From: Norana najaformis
Lineage: Eukaryota; Annelida; Clitellata; Crassiclitellata; Hormogastridae
Length of the DNA stretch: 64,000 nt
Reading direction: 5' to 3'
Assembly: GCA_964023275.1 (NCBI GenBank)
Contig: OZ029916.1
Coordinates: forward strand, 45,022,972 to 45,086,971
Shown here: piece after piece, positions 1 through 40,682 of the stretch
Position numbering within the stretch: the first letter of the stretch is position 1
Layout: every line of letters starts with the position of its first letter
Notes under the pieces: generated by a model
Database searches by the model: none
Told to the model about the DNA's origin: nothing
Seen by the model: only the letters and a program-made list of their open reading frames with translations
Position numbers and translations under genes: made by a program

Positions 1-52
1 TAGAAGTTATTATTATCATTATCATCGTCGTCGTAGTCATCATCATCATCAG

Positions 53-85
<33 letters not shown>

Positions 86-135
86 TATAATTATTATTAT
101 TATCATTATCATTAATATTAATATTATTATTATTA

Positions 136-212
<77 letters not shown>

Positions 213-482
213 CATAATCATTGCCCTAAACTTTTTTCATTAATCGTAATCTTAATCATAGTATTAATCGTAATATTAAAGATAGCCATAGTCATTATCA
301 TATTCGTTACCGTATTCGTAATCATATTGGTAAGCGCAGTCGTAATTGTAATCGTAACAGTATTCGCATTCCTAATTCTAATAATCATAACCGTTATTGT
401 AATTAAAATCGCAATCATAATCATCACCATGGTGTAGTCATCATCGTCGTCGTCGTCATCATCATCGCTGTCGTTGTTGCAG
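1..482. repeat. ATT/ATC trinucleotide tracts in an LRP2 intron
   Basis: The stretch is almost wholly (ATC)n, then (TTA)n at about 90-210, then degenerate 'ATAATC'-type repeats. It ends in the acceptor 'gttgttgcag' of the first exon in the window. It is read as the 3' end of an intron whose upstream exon lies outside the window. No coding exon was seen in it. Confidence 0.85.
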
Positions 483-28823
<28,341 letters not shown>

Positions 28824-29200
28824 GTCAGTTACCTGGTTAAATACATAAATATGCTAAGACAAAGAGGTAAGGTAAGCTCAGGCAAGGTAGAGAGCAAGGA
28901 AGGTAAGGTATGGAAATGCATGGCAAGGCATACGATAAAATCAAATCAGATAAAGTAAGCTACGGTAAGGTTATAGGCTCAGATAAGGTAATATCTATGA
29001 AAACTGCTAGAAACTTGCATATATTTATGTGAATATTTTTATAGCGCATTTCAGAATCTCTCAACGCCTTGCTAATATTATGTGTATACACCAGTTAAAG
29101 TTCAGTACAACATTTGCTGGGTTTTCCTTCAGTGGTGCTATAAAAAATCTGTTTGTTTAAACTGCTATCTTTGTGATAGCTCTTGAAACACTCCTCTACT
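28824..29200. other. Non-coding stretch after exon 27
   Basis: It opens with degenerate GTAAG/AAGGTA repeats (28865-28990), which look like the start of an intron. It then turns into AT-rich sequence without recognisable features. No NPxY-bearing exon was seen. Confidence 0.5.
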
Positions 29201-32200
29201 GAATACCAACGCTTCTGTGCCTGTTGGCTAAACTGAATTGTAGTGTAGTATAGGATTCAGTGTTAAGTAACGACTTGTGGCTGCCAAGGCCGTTGACAAC
29301 GACCTTTACTTCTGTGCTAATATTAATAGACTGTTTAGTAGTAGTTTCCAACGTTTAGCGACATCTTATGGCATGAAATGCCTTTGGAGTCGATTGGAAA
29401 AATTGCGTACAACTTTGTATTTTATTCTCATGACTCTTGAGTAGTAATAGTTCCGCAGTTTAACGACAGCTTATGGCATCAAAGGCCGTTGCCGTTGCCC
29501 TCCTCCTTTATCCAGGCTTGGGACTGGCACTACCCCAAACAAGGCAGTGGCGGAGTTTACGACTATTGAGTGACGCAGTTGAAGATTATGTAATGTTGTC
29601 CCAAAGCTTTATAAAGGTGTCCTAATGAAAGCGTTGCATTATCTGGTGTTTAACGACATCTGGCGGCATCAAATTCCGTTGACGTCGCCCTCCTCCTTTA
29701 TCCAGGCTTGGAACTGTCACCACCCGAATAAAGCAGTGGCGGAGTTTTAACTATGGGTTAACGCAGTTGATGATTATTTTTCTTTTCAAAGCTTTATAAA
29801 GGTTTCCTAATGAAACAGTTGCATTATCCGGTGATTAGAGACATCTTATGGCTGCCAGGGCCGTTGACGTCGACCTTAGCTTATGTACAGTGAAATCGAG
29901 ACAGCCACTGGTTGGTTGGTAATTTCTGTTTAACGACGCTGTCATAATTAAGATGATTAGCGTCATCCTCTTCCTCCACCCAGGCTTTTGACTGGCATCA
30001 TAGATTTTTAAACAGCTGACGAATATATCTGATCGTTCAAAATTGTTTTTAAGGTGTCTTAGGAGAACATTGCATCAGTCAGTGTTTAGCGGCATCTTGC
30101 GGATGACAGAGTCGTTGACGTTGAACTTAACTCACTTTACCTAGCACCACCATTTTGCTATTGATAGTTGTAGTTCCAATGTTTAACGACATCTTATGGC
30201 ATCAAACGCCGTTGAAGTCGTCCTCCTAATTTATCCAGACTTTGCACTGGCATCATCCGAACACGGCAACAGTAACAGTCCAATTAAACGATTTACCGCA
30301 GTTGACGAATTATAGCGGCGTTTAAGAGCGTTTTAAAGGTGTCGAATGATAGCATTGCATAACCCGCTGTTTAACGGCACTTTACGGCTGCCAGGGCCAT
30401 TGAAGTTGGACCGACTTTACGTTTCCGATGCAGAATGGGAGTAGGGTATTTTCTGTCTAACGATGTTATGTAATAACAAAGATGATTAGATTCCGCCCTC
30501 CTCCTTTATCCGTGCTTCGGACTGGCACCACCTGGACATAGCAGTGGCGAGGTTTATAAGTGATTGAAGAAACAATGGGAAGGGCATGGCATCGGAGATA
30601 CCTAAATAAAGGTGTTGAAAAGATCGACCTTACGCCTATTAGTCGTAGTTTCCAGTTTTTAACGACATCTTGCGGCTGCCTGGGCCGTTGATGTCGACCT
30701 TACCTTATCTTGAACATGAAACTGGGATAATCGAATAAACGCAGTTAGTAGTTTCCAATGTTTAACGACATCTTATGGCATCAAAAGCCGTAAACGCTGT
30801 TAACGCATGTCATGTCACGTCATGTCAAAACGTCATCGTCGCTTAGCGACGGTTGACTGCATGAATGGATCAGTGCCACCCAACTCCGCCTGTCTTGCGT
30901 GGCGCCCAGCAAAATGGCCCTTGATAGGTCGTCCATGTCATAACGTCGTCAATCCAGCATATTCTTGGTCTTCCACGGCCACGGTTCCCCTCAACAAGAC
31001 CCATCGTCGCACTGCCCTCAACGGTATGTGGCTGTCTCATTACACGTCCCAAATAACGTATCTTACGAGATTTAAAATGGCTCAGTAGTTCCCTTGCCAT
31101 GTGCATTAAAGGTTGAGAGGCTTCAACGCATCACATGAACGTGTTAATGCACGCAACGTTATATATAACGTCTCTCAGGAGCGTTTTAAAGGTGTCTAAT
31201 GACATTCTTGCATAATCCTGTGTTTAACAACATCTTACCGCTGCCTGGACCATTGAGATAGTAGTCCCAATGTTTAATGACATCTTATGGCATCAAAGGT
31301 CGTCGAGGTCGCCCTCTTCCTTTATCCAGGCTTGGGACTGGCATTACCTGAGCATTGAGCAAGGCAGTGCCAGAGTCTGGCCATAGACATAGACCTTACT
31401 TTACGTATTAGCGTTACCGGTGCAGACTGGAGGGGTAGTTTCTGTTTGACGACGCTGTATCAGAACAAGGATTATTAGCATTGTGCTCCTTTTCCAGGCT
31501 TGGGCCTGGCATCACCCGAACAAACGCAGTTAGTGGTAGCGTCGCAGTCGGGGATAAGATCTTAAAATGGCGATTATGTGCACCTGATGAAGATTAATGT
31601 TAAGGTGTTTAAGGGGAGTATTGCTTTGTCGATTTGTTAACGACATCTAGTGGCTGCCGGGGTGGCTGATGTCAACCTTACCTCGCCCTTGAAGAATCGC
31701 TTGCTGATCTATCGATTACTAGTAGTTTCCAGCTTTTAACAATATCTTATGGCTGCCAGGGCCGTTAACGTCAACTTTAGCTAACGTAAACAAAATACGA
31801 CGTACTGTAGTTACATTCATGCAGTTGACGAAAATATGGTAGTAGTTCCTCAATTTAACGACAGCTTATGGCATCAAAGCCCGTTCCCGTCGCCCTCCCC
31901 CTTTATCCAAGCTTGGGACTGGCACTACCCCAAGCAAGGCAGTGGCGGAGTTAAAAAAGTGGCGGAGTTTGAAGTGTATATAGCGTCGCATAAAGCTATT
32001 TAAAGGCGTCTAAGCACAAACTAATTATAGTTCCTCAGTTTAACGACAGCTTAAGGTATCAAAGGCCGTTGACGTCGCCCTCCTCCTTTATCCAGGCTTG
32101 GGACTGGCACTACCCCAAACAAGGCAGTGGTGGAGTTTGGCCGCGGACATCGATTTTGGTTTACGTACTAGCGTTACCGGTGCAGATTACAGTTATATGG

Positions 32201-32320
32201 TGTCACTCAACAGCGTTTTAAAGGTGTTTAATGACAGCACTTCATAATCAGGTGTTTAACGACATCTTACGACTGCCATGGCTGTTGACGTTGACCACAA
32301 TCCACTGTAACAGCTCTTCT
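29200..32320. repeat. Diverged cluster of repeat X units
   Basis: Around twenty related blocks recur, mostly on the + strand. Three kinds are mixed. One is 'taacgacatcttatggcatc' then 'ccgttgacgtcgccctcctc', 'tttatccaggcttgggact', 'ggcactacccgaa', 'gcagtggcggagtt'. The second is 'gctgccagggccgttgacgt' then 'cgacctta'. The third is 'ttctgtttaacgacgctgt'. Connecting segments also repeat ('aaaggtgtctaatgacag' then 'attgcataatc'). This is an old, scrambled tandem cluster. Repeat class unknown. Confidence 0.8.
30810..31125 (-). mobile_element. LINE ORF2 C-terminal fragment, antisense
   Basis: On the - strand one frame reads ARELLSHFKSRKIRYLGRVM, RQPHTVEGSA and RGRGRPRICWIDDVMTWT. 'LLSHIKSRKLRYFGHVMRQ' and 'GRGRPR..W.DD...WT' are typical ORF2 endings of the same broad class as the fragments at 23605 and 25570. 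It sits within the repeat X cluster and is open over about 78 codons, truncated on both sides. Confidence 0.85.
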
Positions 32321-32480
32321 GTCCCCTTCTCTCCCTGGTCGTCGGGCAACCGGACTTACTTCTACTCATATCGTCATCTTTGACCAATTCCTCTGACTTC
32401 ATGCAACGCTCGTGGATAAGCTGGTTCCCTGCGTTTAGCTTTCAAGTTCCGCCTTAGAAATTTTCAAGCTATCTTATATG
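32300..32480 (+). mobile_element. LINE family D (subfamily 2) 3' end
   Basis: 'ctctgacttcatgcaacgct', 'cgtggataagctggttccct' and 'gcgtttagctttcaagttc' match the subfamily-2 3' UTR seen better at 34140 and 40560. The tail repeat has largely decayed. Confidence 0.65.
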
Positions 32481-32644
32481 GCTTTGGACAGAAGCCTCGA
32501 ATCAGGACAATTGTGGGATGATGTACTTTTAGCTGTTTTACTCCTCATATTCGGAATCGTCTACAGCAAAAGGCTAATAGTTTTTACAAGACTTGTCGAC
32601 GAGGGCTGTTTACTTCAATTGATATTTGCATGACTCCGGAGTCT

Positions 32645-32745
32645 TGCATAATCGTAATCGTAAGCATTTATAAAGCGTTCGTAAAAGCCAAGCGCAGGTT
32701 ACCAGCTTATTCACGAACGCTGCGTCAAGTCAGGGTGGTTGGCCA
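32645..32745 (-). mobile_element. LINE family D (subfamily 2) tail, antisense
   Basis: It starts 'cataatcgtaatcgtaagc', then 'atttataaagcgttcgtaa', 'accagcttattcacgaacg' and 'ctgcgtcaagtcaggg'. With the sense copy at 32300 it makes a third tail-to-tail pair. Confidence 0.7.
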
Positions 32746-33104
32746 AAGATACAATGTGAAGAACAAAGTCCGGTTGCCAAAAGACCATATACAGACGACT
32801 ATAGCGAACATGCATCCGGGCCTCAGATTCAGTTCACTGTCTTTGGGCGCATAACAAATGCTTTAAATAAACAAATATCTGGAAATGACACTTGATCCTG
32901 ACTTTGTGTTTTTTTCTTTTGTAGGATCGTCTGGATTTTAATAATCCGGTCTTTAGCGACCCCGCCAAGTTCTCACAATCTGAAGCTTAACGACAACAAC
33001 AACTGACAATATCATAATTAATTAATTAATTAATTAATATTTTACCCGAAGTACATTGCTCCATCGGGATTACACAGATCTGGGGAGTGTCATTCTGGGA
33101 AGGC

Positions 33105-33155
<51 letters not shown>

Positions 33156-34110
33156 TGTCATTATTATTATTATTAATACTATTATTGTCATTATTATTAT
33201 TATTATTTACTAATTTAGTTCCTTTATTGGGCGACAGAAATGCATATTTTGCATTACGATTACGCCGCTTTGACTGTTTCTCTTCGTAAGCAGATTCTTC
33301 GAGTATTTTATAATATTACATTACATAGACTTTTGATGAAAGGGGTTCCGAGACCTGTACGTTTATGTTGAGCTATTTTCTTTCTGGAACAGTAACCAAT
33401 CTTTTGTCTGCACGAGGGAGTTCTGCCAGTGACCGTTGTCAAACTGGAAACATGATCGCTCAGTTTGTTTGGCGCTACATTAATTTGCTGCCTTCTGCCT
33501 CGGCGATGCCAAAGAAGTTTCTCTGCAAATAGCGCTATATAAAGTCTATAGCTTAATTACCGCGAACGTTGTTTTTGTTTTAATCATGACGACGAGGACG
33601 ATGATAATGAGGGTGATAATCATGATGATAGTAATGATGATGTTACTGGTTGTCTAGATGTATGGAAGAATATATCATCAGCTTTAGGTAAAAATGTTTT
33701 ATTTCCTGAGCTGTTTGCATTCGTGACATGACCCACACAGGCATAAGACGACGGCCTCAGGAGGCGACAAAACCAGCGAACTGCCTCTCAAGAAGAAAAT
33801 TCACATCGTCCACCAACAGACGGTGACGGAAAACAGCTCAACAAGAACAAAGACTTCAAAACGGAACAAAAGAAGAAAACATGTCATCCAAGCAGGGAAA
33901 TTTAAACACAATCACCCAAAAGAGACTTGGAAGAGAAACGCCCGTCTCGCAGGACCAAACCCAAAATGCAGTCTGAGCCGAACTTAAACACAACATCTTT
34001 TATAAGGTCGGCTTTCCCGCCAAGTTGTAGGCTCGTAGAAGGCGAACAACGTACAACTACTCAACCCACTCGATCTTATACTAAACGCCGTATTAACAAC
34101 GATTTCAGAT
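32746..34110. other. Non-coding stretch with ATT tract and an unassigned open frame
   Basis: (ATTA)n lies near 33020-33040 and (ATT)n at 33100-33210. A Lys/Thr-rich frame at 33726-33987 on the + strand is open for 87 codons (for example SELPLKKKIHIVHQQTVTEN) but has no ATG start, splice logic or recognised family. It may be LINE 3' sequence, since a family D tail follows. No gene is called. Confidence 0.5.
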
Positions 34111-34250
34111 GAAGAGAGGAGGTGGTGGTATTTGGATCTCTGGACATCCCCTCTGACTTGACGCAGCGCTCGTGAATAAGCTGGTGCCCTACGCTTAGAT
34201 TTAAAGTAGCGCTTAATAAATTATAGTTTATGATTACAATTACGATTCCT
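34110..34250 (+). mobile_element. LINE family D (subfamily 2) 3' end
   Basis: 'ctgacttgacgcagcgctcg', 'tgaataagctggtgcccta', 'cgcttagatttaaagtagc' and 'gcttaataaattatag' are followed by a 'gattacaattacgatt' tail. The GCGCTTAATAAAT motif matches the 3' end of SINE B. Confidence 0.75.
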
Positions 34251-34384
34251 AAAGATCTTGAACCAACAAATTTCTCGTGCACCGTGTACAAAAACAGTAA
34301 CTGAATATAGCTTCCTCAGCGAGATCGCGTGATCAATGATATCAAAAGCTTTTCCAAAAGTCTTATTCTTATTCTGCCTCTTAC

Positions 34385-34530
34385 CTTACCTCTCTTCCCG
34401 CTCTAATTTCAAACACCACCCACCGTAGCCGTCCGACTGTCTTTCCTTGCCCGAACCCTGGATCTTGATCTGGAACTGAACACTTTCTGCTTATCGATTT
34501 TGTTTTGACTGAGCGCCTGTGAATACGTGG
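34385..34530 (+). mobile_element. LINE family D 3' UTR, truncated
   Basis: 'caccgtagccgtccgactg', 'ctggatcttgatctggaac' and 'tgactgagcgcctgtgaat' match family D. It stops abruptly before the poly-motif tail. Confidence 0.7.
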
Positions 34531-34629
34531 GGTCTATTCATATTCGTGCAAGTCTACGCATATGAATTTTATTCATATGTAGCGCCTCTAAAAATATATG
34601 CATAAGTAATTATGTAAACCTAAGTAAAC

Positions 34630-34818
<189 letters not shown>

Positions 34819-35829
34819 ATGGGCCAAATTAAAACAAGCTATAGTCAGCATAGACGGAACACGGCGAGTCCTATGAAGTTCTTCAATAGGTTAATTGCCT
34901 CTGATGAAGTAATTTGTCTTGACTGACAGCGCGATATGACCAACAGCGCGATATGACCAACGACCGCGGGTCGCGCAAAGTACAGACAGACAGACAGACA
35001 CACACACACAGACAAATGTGCTGATTGACACTGACAGACAGATAATGACAGGCGGATGTACAGATGGACAGAGAGTGCTATAGAAAGACGAACAAGCAGA
35101 CAAGCGGACAGACAGAGACATAGGCAAACAGTCTTTAAGGCAAACTGACGAACAGACGGAAAGGCGGACATACAGACAGACGGACACATAGAGGAAGATA
35201 CAGAGAGACAGTCAGAAAGACCGGAGGACACACACGCATACAGTTAGACAGACAGATAATAATTGATTAATCAGACCGCCGTTTTTCCTGAAGAAGCAGA
35301 GGAAGAGACACGCACACAGACAGACAGACATCGGCAGAGACTCAACCAGACAAACACACATACCCCACGGCACATATCAAGCGATACAGTCACATCGGGC
35401 CTACACAGGCCTACGCGTGGCGGCCTATCAAAAGCGTAACTCAGCCACGGCCTATCTTAAGTCCCTGCATAGGCAAACACTTAGCCCGCGAACAGGTAAC
35501 AGCATCCGTTGGCCTTCGATTAACTTCGTTCAGAACTCGATATGTTGTTTGGCTCTTAGCTCAGTCCAACGTATTTTAATTAGGCTTCGGTTTTTTCCAG
35601 TCTTGCTATAGCGCCAGATTCTACTAGAATTAATTCGTGTGATTATGATGCGCCTTTATAAAACGCCAGTCAGCGTTTGAACAAAACTGAAGGTAGGAAT
35701 TAATGTGTTTATTTACTACGGCTGATGCATTTGCAATACCCAACGAAGCATATGCTTATAATCATACAGTTCGTAGTAGTAGTAGTAATGGTAGTAGTAG
35801 TAGTAGTAGTGGTAGCAGTGGTAGTGGTA

Positions 35830-36075
35830 GTAGTTTCAATGTTTAACGACATCTTATAGCATCAAAGGTCGTTGTCGTTGCCCTCCTCCTTTACCAGGAT
35901 TTGGACTGGCACTACCCGACTAAAGGCACTGGCGGAGTTCTTCGTAGTAGTAGTTCCGCAGTTTAACGGCAGCTTATGGCATCAAAGGCCGTTGCCGTCG
36001 CCCTCCTCCTTTATCCAGGCTTGGGACTGGCACTACCCTCAAACATAGCAGTGGCAGAGTTAGCGGAATTCCTTA
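35830..36075 (+). repeat. Two tandem repeat X units
   Basis: Two units follow each other: 'gtttaacgacatcttatagc' to 'aaggcactggcggagtt', then 'cagtttaacggcagcttat' to 'gcagtggcagagtt'. An AGT trinucleotide tract (35775-35830) precedes them. The pair recurs at 45868-46112. Confidence 0.8.
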
Positions 36076-38084
36076 CAGGATTTATCAGTTTATATTGCTG
36101 ATCAGTGTCTTTAAAAAGGGTGTGCAACCTGAATATACGTGTGTATGCATTTGTACAAGTTTTCAACAAAGACCGTACATACTGTGGCGTACCCGACTCG
36201 GAGGGTCCGGACCCCCTGAGGGCAGGACCATCAACCCTGGGATTCGTGTAAATACGACGAGATTTTTAAGGTGTGCCACCCATTGGTTGGTGACTCGACT
36301 TTATGCTGTCGATGGATACGAGCATCATATAACAAAAAGTATTTCCAGGCCGATTTCCCTTATTCGATCGCTGGCTTGTTTTAATTCGGCAAACTGCATT
36401 TGCTTCGGGGATTCGCCCGGACCCACCTCGTCATGAATTTTGCGACTTTGGTGTATTTTTCACTGTAAAAGTGAGTATGTGTCCTTGTCTCAGTGTCCAT
36501 ATTCCTTCAGGCTTCTGACCTAATTGCGGCTTGGTTTGGTGCGTCGTCGGTTGATGCTTTGCGATTAGACATCGGCGCTTTTTATAAGTTGCAAATTAAT
36601 AATTAATTATACAAGTGCACATGCGGATGTTAATGGAGCTGAATGGGTTTCTGGGGTGGGTTAAGACCGCCCCAGACAGTTTTTTTTATCAGCAGTCGTC
36701 TAGCAGGGCGACCTCTGGTATGTGAATCGAAGCCAACCCTTGGCAAATCCAACGCTGCGAAATACTTTTCGGGAAGTATGGTTGTAGTCTGGTTAAACAC
36801 GTATAGTCCGTGGGCTGTCTGTTTATTTGTCTGTGTGTGTCTGTGTGCGTGTACGTCTGTCCTTCTGTCTGTCTCCCTCGGGCAAACGCAAGTAAGCGTC
36901 TCCTCCGGGCAAACTCAAGTGAAGGTACCACTCCTTCCTGTCCTGGAATATGACTAAATATAACATAAAGCTCATTCCATACTTGCACAGCTAGGGGTTA
37001 ATGTTAGAGGTTAAGGTGTTTGAGTGGGTCAAGGATTACTCACCTCTACTTTATAACTCGTAAGAAATATTGCGATATTTTTAAAGTGCAGAGTGGCGTG
37101 ATTGCCGGACAAAGGGATATTTTTCACAGGAAGCACAGCTTTCTTTATCGGTTTATATCGGCAAAGCTTTGACGCATTGCTTTGCAAAATCTATTGCATT
37201 AACTCTGCATAGCTATGGAAGTAGGCCTACTATTAAAGGTAATACTAACAGATGGGCGAAATTAATTAATGGGCAAAAGTGATGAGTTCAAGGACTTCTG
37301 TAAAGTTCCGATATTGCATAGCTAGACATATTAAGAGGAGTTCTGTATACTCTACGCTGGACCTCCCGCATCAGATATCGGCTGCCTCACTTGTCCAAGG
37401 ACTTTTGACCACAGGATAAGCGGGAGAGTTAAATCAACCTCGCGCCATCTATAAATAGGTATGGTCTCGACGCAAACGTTTTGAATCGAGTCCTCTATTA
37501 TTCACGACTGTTAGCGTCAACTGGGCCTAGCAGTTGAGTGCCTTGTAATAATTAATTATTACGATATGGTTATGACATTAAACAATGACTCTGTATGGCA
37601 ATTGCAAGACTTGAGTTTGACAAGTGTCCTTGAAAGCTTTTCTTCGGCTTTTTCCGCGATCAGTTAAAGTTCTTAACCGCTGTAAATATGGTCCATCTAC
37701 CCCTTGAACCCTCAAGTCTGAAAAACCACATTAAGATAGTCGGATTTGAAATAACTCTGCTGGATTACGTTATCAACTGAAAACTTCAATGTTTTGGTTG
37801 TAAAAACAATGACAATTAATCTTTTTTGAAAACAAAGCACTTCTTGCTAGAAGTGAAGGAAACAGAAGCAAAGGAAGACAAGATTGCGCTAAACAGACAA
37901 TAAGTTATACATGTAAATAAGGGCATTTTTGAAGAAATACCGATTTGATGATTACGAGCTATTTCTAATAATTGTATCGCTTCTGACTAGGGACTCAGAC
38001 ATAACATAACAAAGGTTTTAAGTGGTTCAGAAGACAAGTAAAACATGTTATAACTACTGCAAATTAACCAGGAATGTTTACTAG

Positions 38085-39235
38085 CCAATCCTTCCTGGCT
38101 TCTTCTTGAAGCTGCGATAGTGTCCACTGAGATATTACTAACATCCAAACTATTCAAAAAATCTACAACTCTTGGACTAAATAATATCTGTCCTAGTTTT
38201 CCTTCTGTTTTCTTAAATAATTTATATCAGTGACCTTGAGTGACCTTGTTCGGTGATAATTCAAAGAACCCTTCCCACTGCACTACATCATTTCCAGTGA
38301 TGATCTTATGTGCTTCAATTAGGTATTCTCCTCTGTTCCTCTTCCTCCTCCTCTTTAATGCCTTAGCCCACACCTTTCAACAGTTCTTCATGGCTCTGAC
38401 CTCGCTTTTCCTTTATCTTTTAACCTCGCTTTTCCTTTATCTTTACACTTTGTTTAGTTGTTCTATGTTATGTTTCGATGTGGATTCCATATCTTTATCC
38501 CATATTCCAAATATCGCCTCACCAGTGATTTGTACAACTTAATTTCTGCTGACTATTATCATTTTGATCATACCTAAAGTTGAGTTAGCCTTTTTTGCTG
38601 CTTCAGTAAATTGCATTGAAGATTTTGCACTTTTACTCATAATCACACCTGGGTGCCTTTCTTCGTTGATGACTCAATATCTTACTCCCCATTTCATACA
38701 AAAACTTTCTGTTTCTGTTCCCAAATTCATCACTGATCATTTTTTTTAAAATCAAACTTGTAAAGCATCGACCAGTCATGCAACCAATTTTACATTATTT
38801 TTAGATCCTTTCACAGTAGCTCCACTTCTTCTTCATCACCCACTGCTCTACATAGTTTTGTGTCAATTGCAAACAGAAATAATTTTGGATAGAATTCCAT
38901 CATCCATGTCATCAGTGAAAATTATGAACAGCAGTGGCCCAAGCACTGGTCCTTGTGGCACTCTGCTTATCACTCTTGTCAAACCAGAATATATTTGTCC
39001 GTATACATTTTGTCTCCTGTCTGATAACCAGCTTTGAATCCATGCTAGCACCTGCTCACTATCCCACATACTTGTAACTTTTTAGCCAGTTTTACAAGAG
39101 GTATTTTGTCAAATGCCTTGGCACAGTCTAGATAAATTAAAAACCTCCACAGGTTTTTCCTCACTCCTGACTATAAACCTTTCTAACTATCAGTTACTTG
39201 TCGCTTCGCTCTTGCTCTCCTGACCTGTGTAGACA
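38085..39235 (-). mobile_element. LINE reverse-transcriptase fragment, antisense
   Basis: On the - strand one frame reads MWDSEQVLAWIQSWLSDRRQ and later VPQGPVLGPLLFIIFTDDMD. This is the conserved 'VPQGSVLGPLLFxIYxNDL' region of a non-LTR reverse transcriptase. Further on, the relatives' 'LGVI…AAKKAN..LGMIK' segment is seen, clearer in the second copy. Many stops and shifts interrupt it. A (TTA)n run lies just outside, near 39240. Confidence 0.85.
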
Positions 39236-39684
39236 TTTATTATTATTATTATTATTTTAATCGATTAATTTATTAATAAATAAATTAACTACTTAATTGC
39301 TTGTATCTTGCTGGTGTCTAATGCACAAAGCATCAACTGATGTCACATCAATACCAATCCACAATCAGGTCAATATCCGGAAGATCAGTCCAGTTAGGCT
39401 AATAGTATGTGTATGTATGCAAAGTATGTATCTGGCTATTTATATAGCGCCTTTTAGGAGCCTCATTGGCATGACCTGAAACTGATCGATAATGGTAACT
39501 CGTTCATTATAAGTAACATTTAGTTGTCTGACATGGCGCACATTTGCAGCTTCACCATTTAAGGCTTAGACGGACCATTTGTTCGTCAAAAGAACTATAA
39601 TATACTTTTATCAAGCAACTTAATTAAGCAATTGGGGGTTTCTTGGGGGACGCCAATGTTCCATTACATTAAGAATAAATCATA

Positions 39685-39945
39685 CTGGCCTAGTTAGCTA
39701 CATCGGTATGCGTACGCCAAGGAGCCTCTGTGCGTGAGGATCCCAGGTTCGCGTCCCGGTCGTGGCTTATTTCAGGGATTTAAATCTCGGGCTAGTACGG
39801 TCCGTGTACGGGGACCTTAAATGGCGTGGCGCCCATTCAAACGGGCAGCGGTGGTGAAGGATCTCACCCCATAAAAATCATTGCAAAATGAGCTGGGTCA
39901 AAGCCATACGGTCGCTATATAAAACCGATGGATTTACATTTATCA
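39685..39945 (+). mobile_element. tRNA-derived SINE, family C
   Basis: The head reads 'ggcctagttagctacatcgg', and the B box is aggttcgcgtcccgg. The body has 'gggctagtacggtccgtgt' and 'gggcagcggtggtgaagga'. The end is 'gtcgctatataaaaccgat' with a GGATTTACATTTA tail. It is better preserved than the copy at 19865. Confidence 0.82.
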
Positions 39946-40499
39946 CAAACGGCTCTAAACTCTTCTTACGTATCTTGGGGCTGCCCATCCCGCTATAAGA
40001 ATTCAGTTCGTCCGCAACAAAAACGGAAAAAGTGACTGCCAACGTTTAGTCATCATTCATTAAAATAATGTACGCGGCATTGGGATGCACGTAGAAACTT
40101 GGGATTGGATTGGCTACGCTGGCAAGGCCAATGGGATACGAGCTTTCTTTACAGAGCATTAAAGCATGCGCTCAGAGATCACGTGACACGGGGGGAAGGG
40201 TTTTAGGTTTTAACTATTCTCTCAGTGCTAATATACTGCTTTTTGTACCATAACATATAAAAGTGTTGAAATAAAAATTTAACTGTTAGTTATTCAGTTA
40301 GATCTTTCATCGCCTAAAATGAAATGAAGCATCTCAAATACGCCAGATTTGTTTATTCTGACCTCGAAACAGCCGGGTTCTTGCAAAGTTGATTTGATAT
40401 AGCGCCAGTTCTCACTGACTCAGCTTTTGTGCGTCACTGAGAAACATTTACATATAACTTATCCGCTGCCTTCCCGTTTCTCTCAGCTTAAACACAACC

Positions 40500-40682
40500 C
40501 AAACTTCCTTTTTTTCTGTCTTTCCCCTTCTCTCTGGTATTACTGGACTTGATTATTGACATGGCATCTGTGGACAACCAGCTGACTTGACGCAGCGCTC
40601 GTGAATAAGCTGGTGGTCTTCGCTTAGATTTTAAAAGCGCTTTGGAAATTCGGAGCTTTAAGATTACGATTACGATAACTTA
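40500..40682 (+). mobile_element. LINE family D (subfamily 2) 3' end
   Basis: 'ctgacttgacgcagcgctcg', 'tgaataagctggtggtctt', 'cgcttagattttaaaagcg' and 'ctttggaaattcggagct' are followed by a 'aagattacgattacgata' tail. The counterpart in the second copy is at 50520-50695. Confidence 0.78.

Noticed and set aside
28824-28958. Readthrough of exon 27 to a stop at 28956 as the true C-terminus
   Set aside because: The sequence after 28866 is a GTAAG repeat of intronic type, and no polyadenylation signal was noticed close by. It remains possible but is less likely than splicing.
35417-35611. 64-codon frame identical in both 10 kb copies
   Set aside because: The surrounding non-coding sequence is just as identical, so it carries no coding signal.
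36095-36436. 113-codon frame kept in both 10 kb copies
   Set aside because: The copies are probably alleles, so shared openness is not evidence of function. The frame overlaps a possible short mobile element and resembles no known protein.
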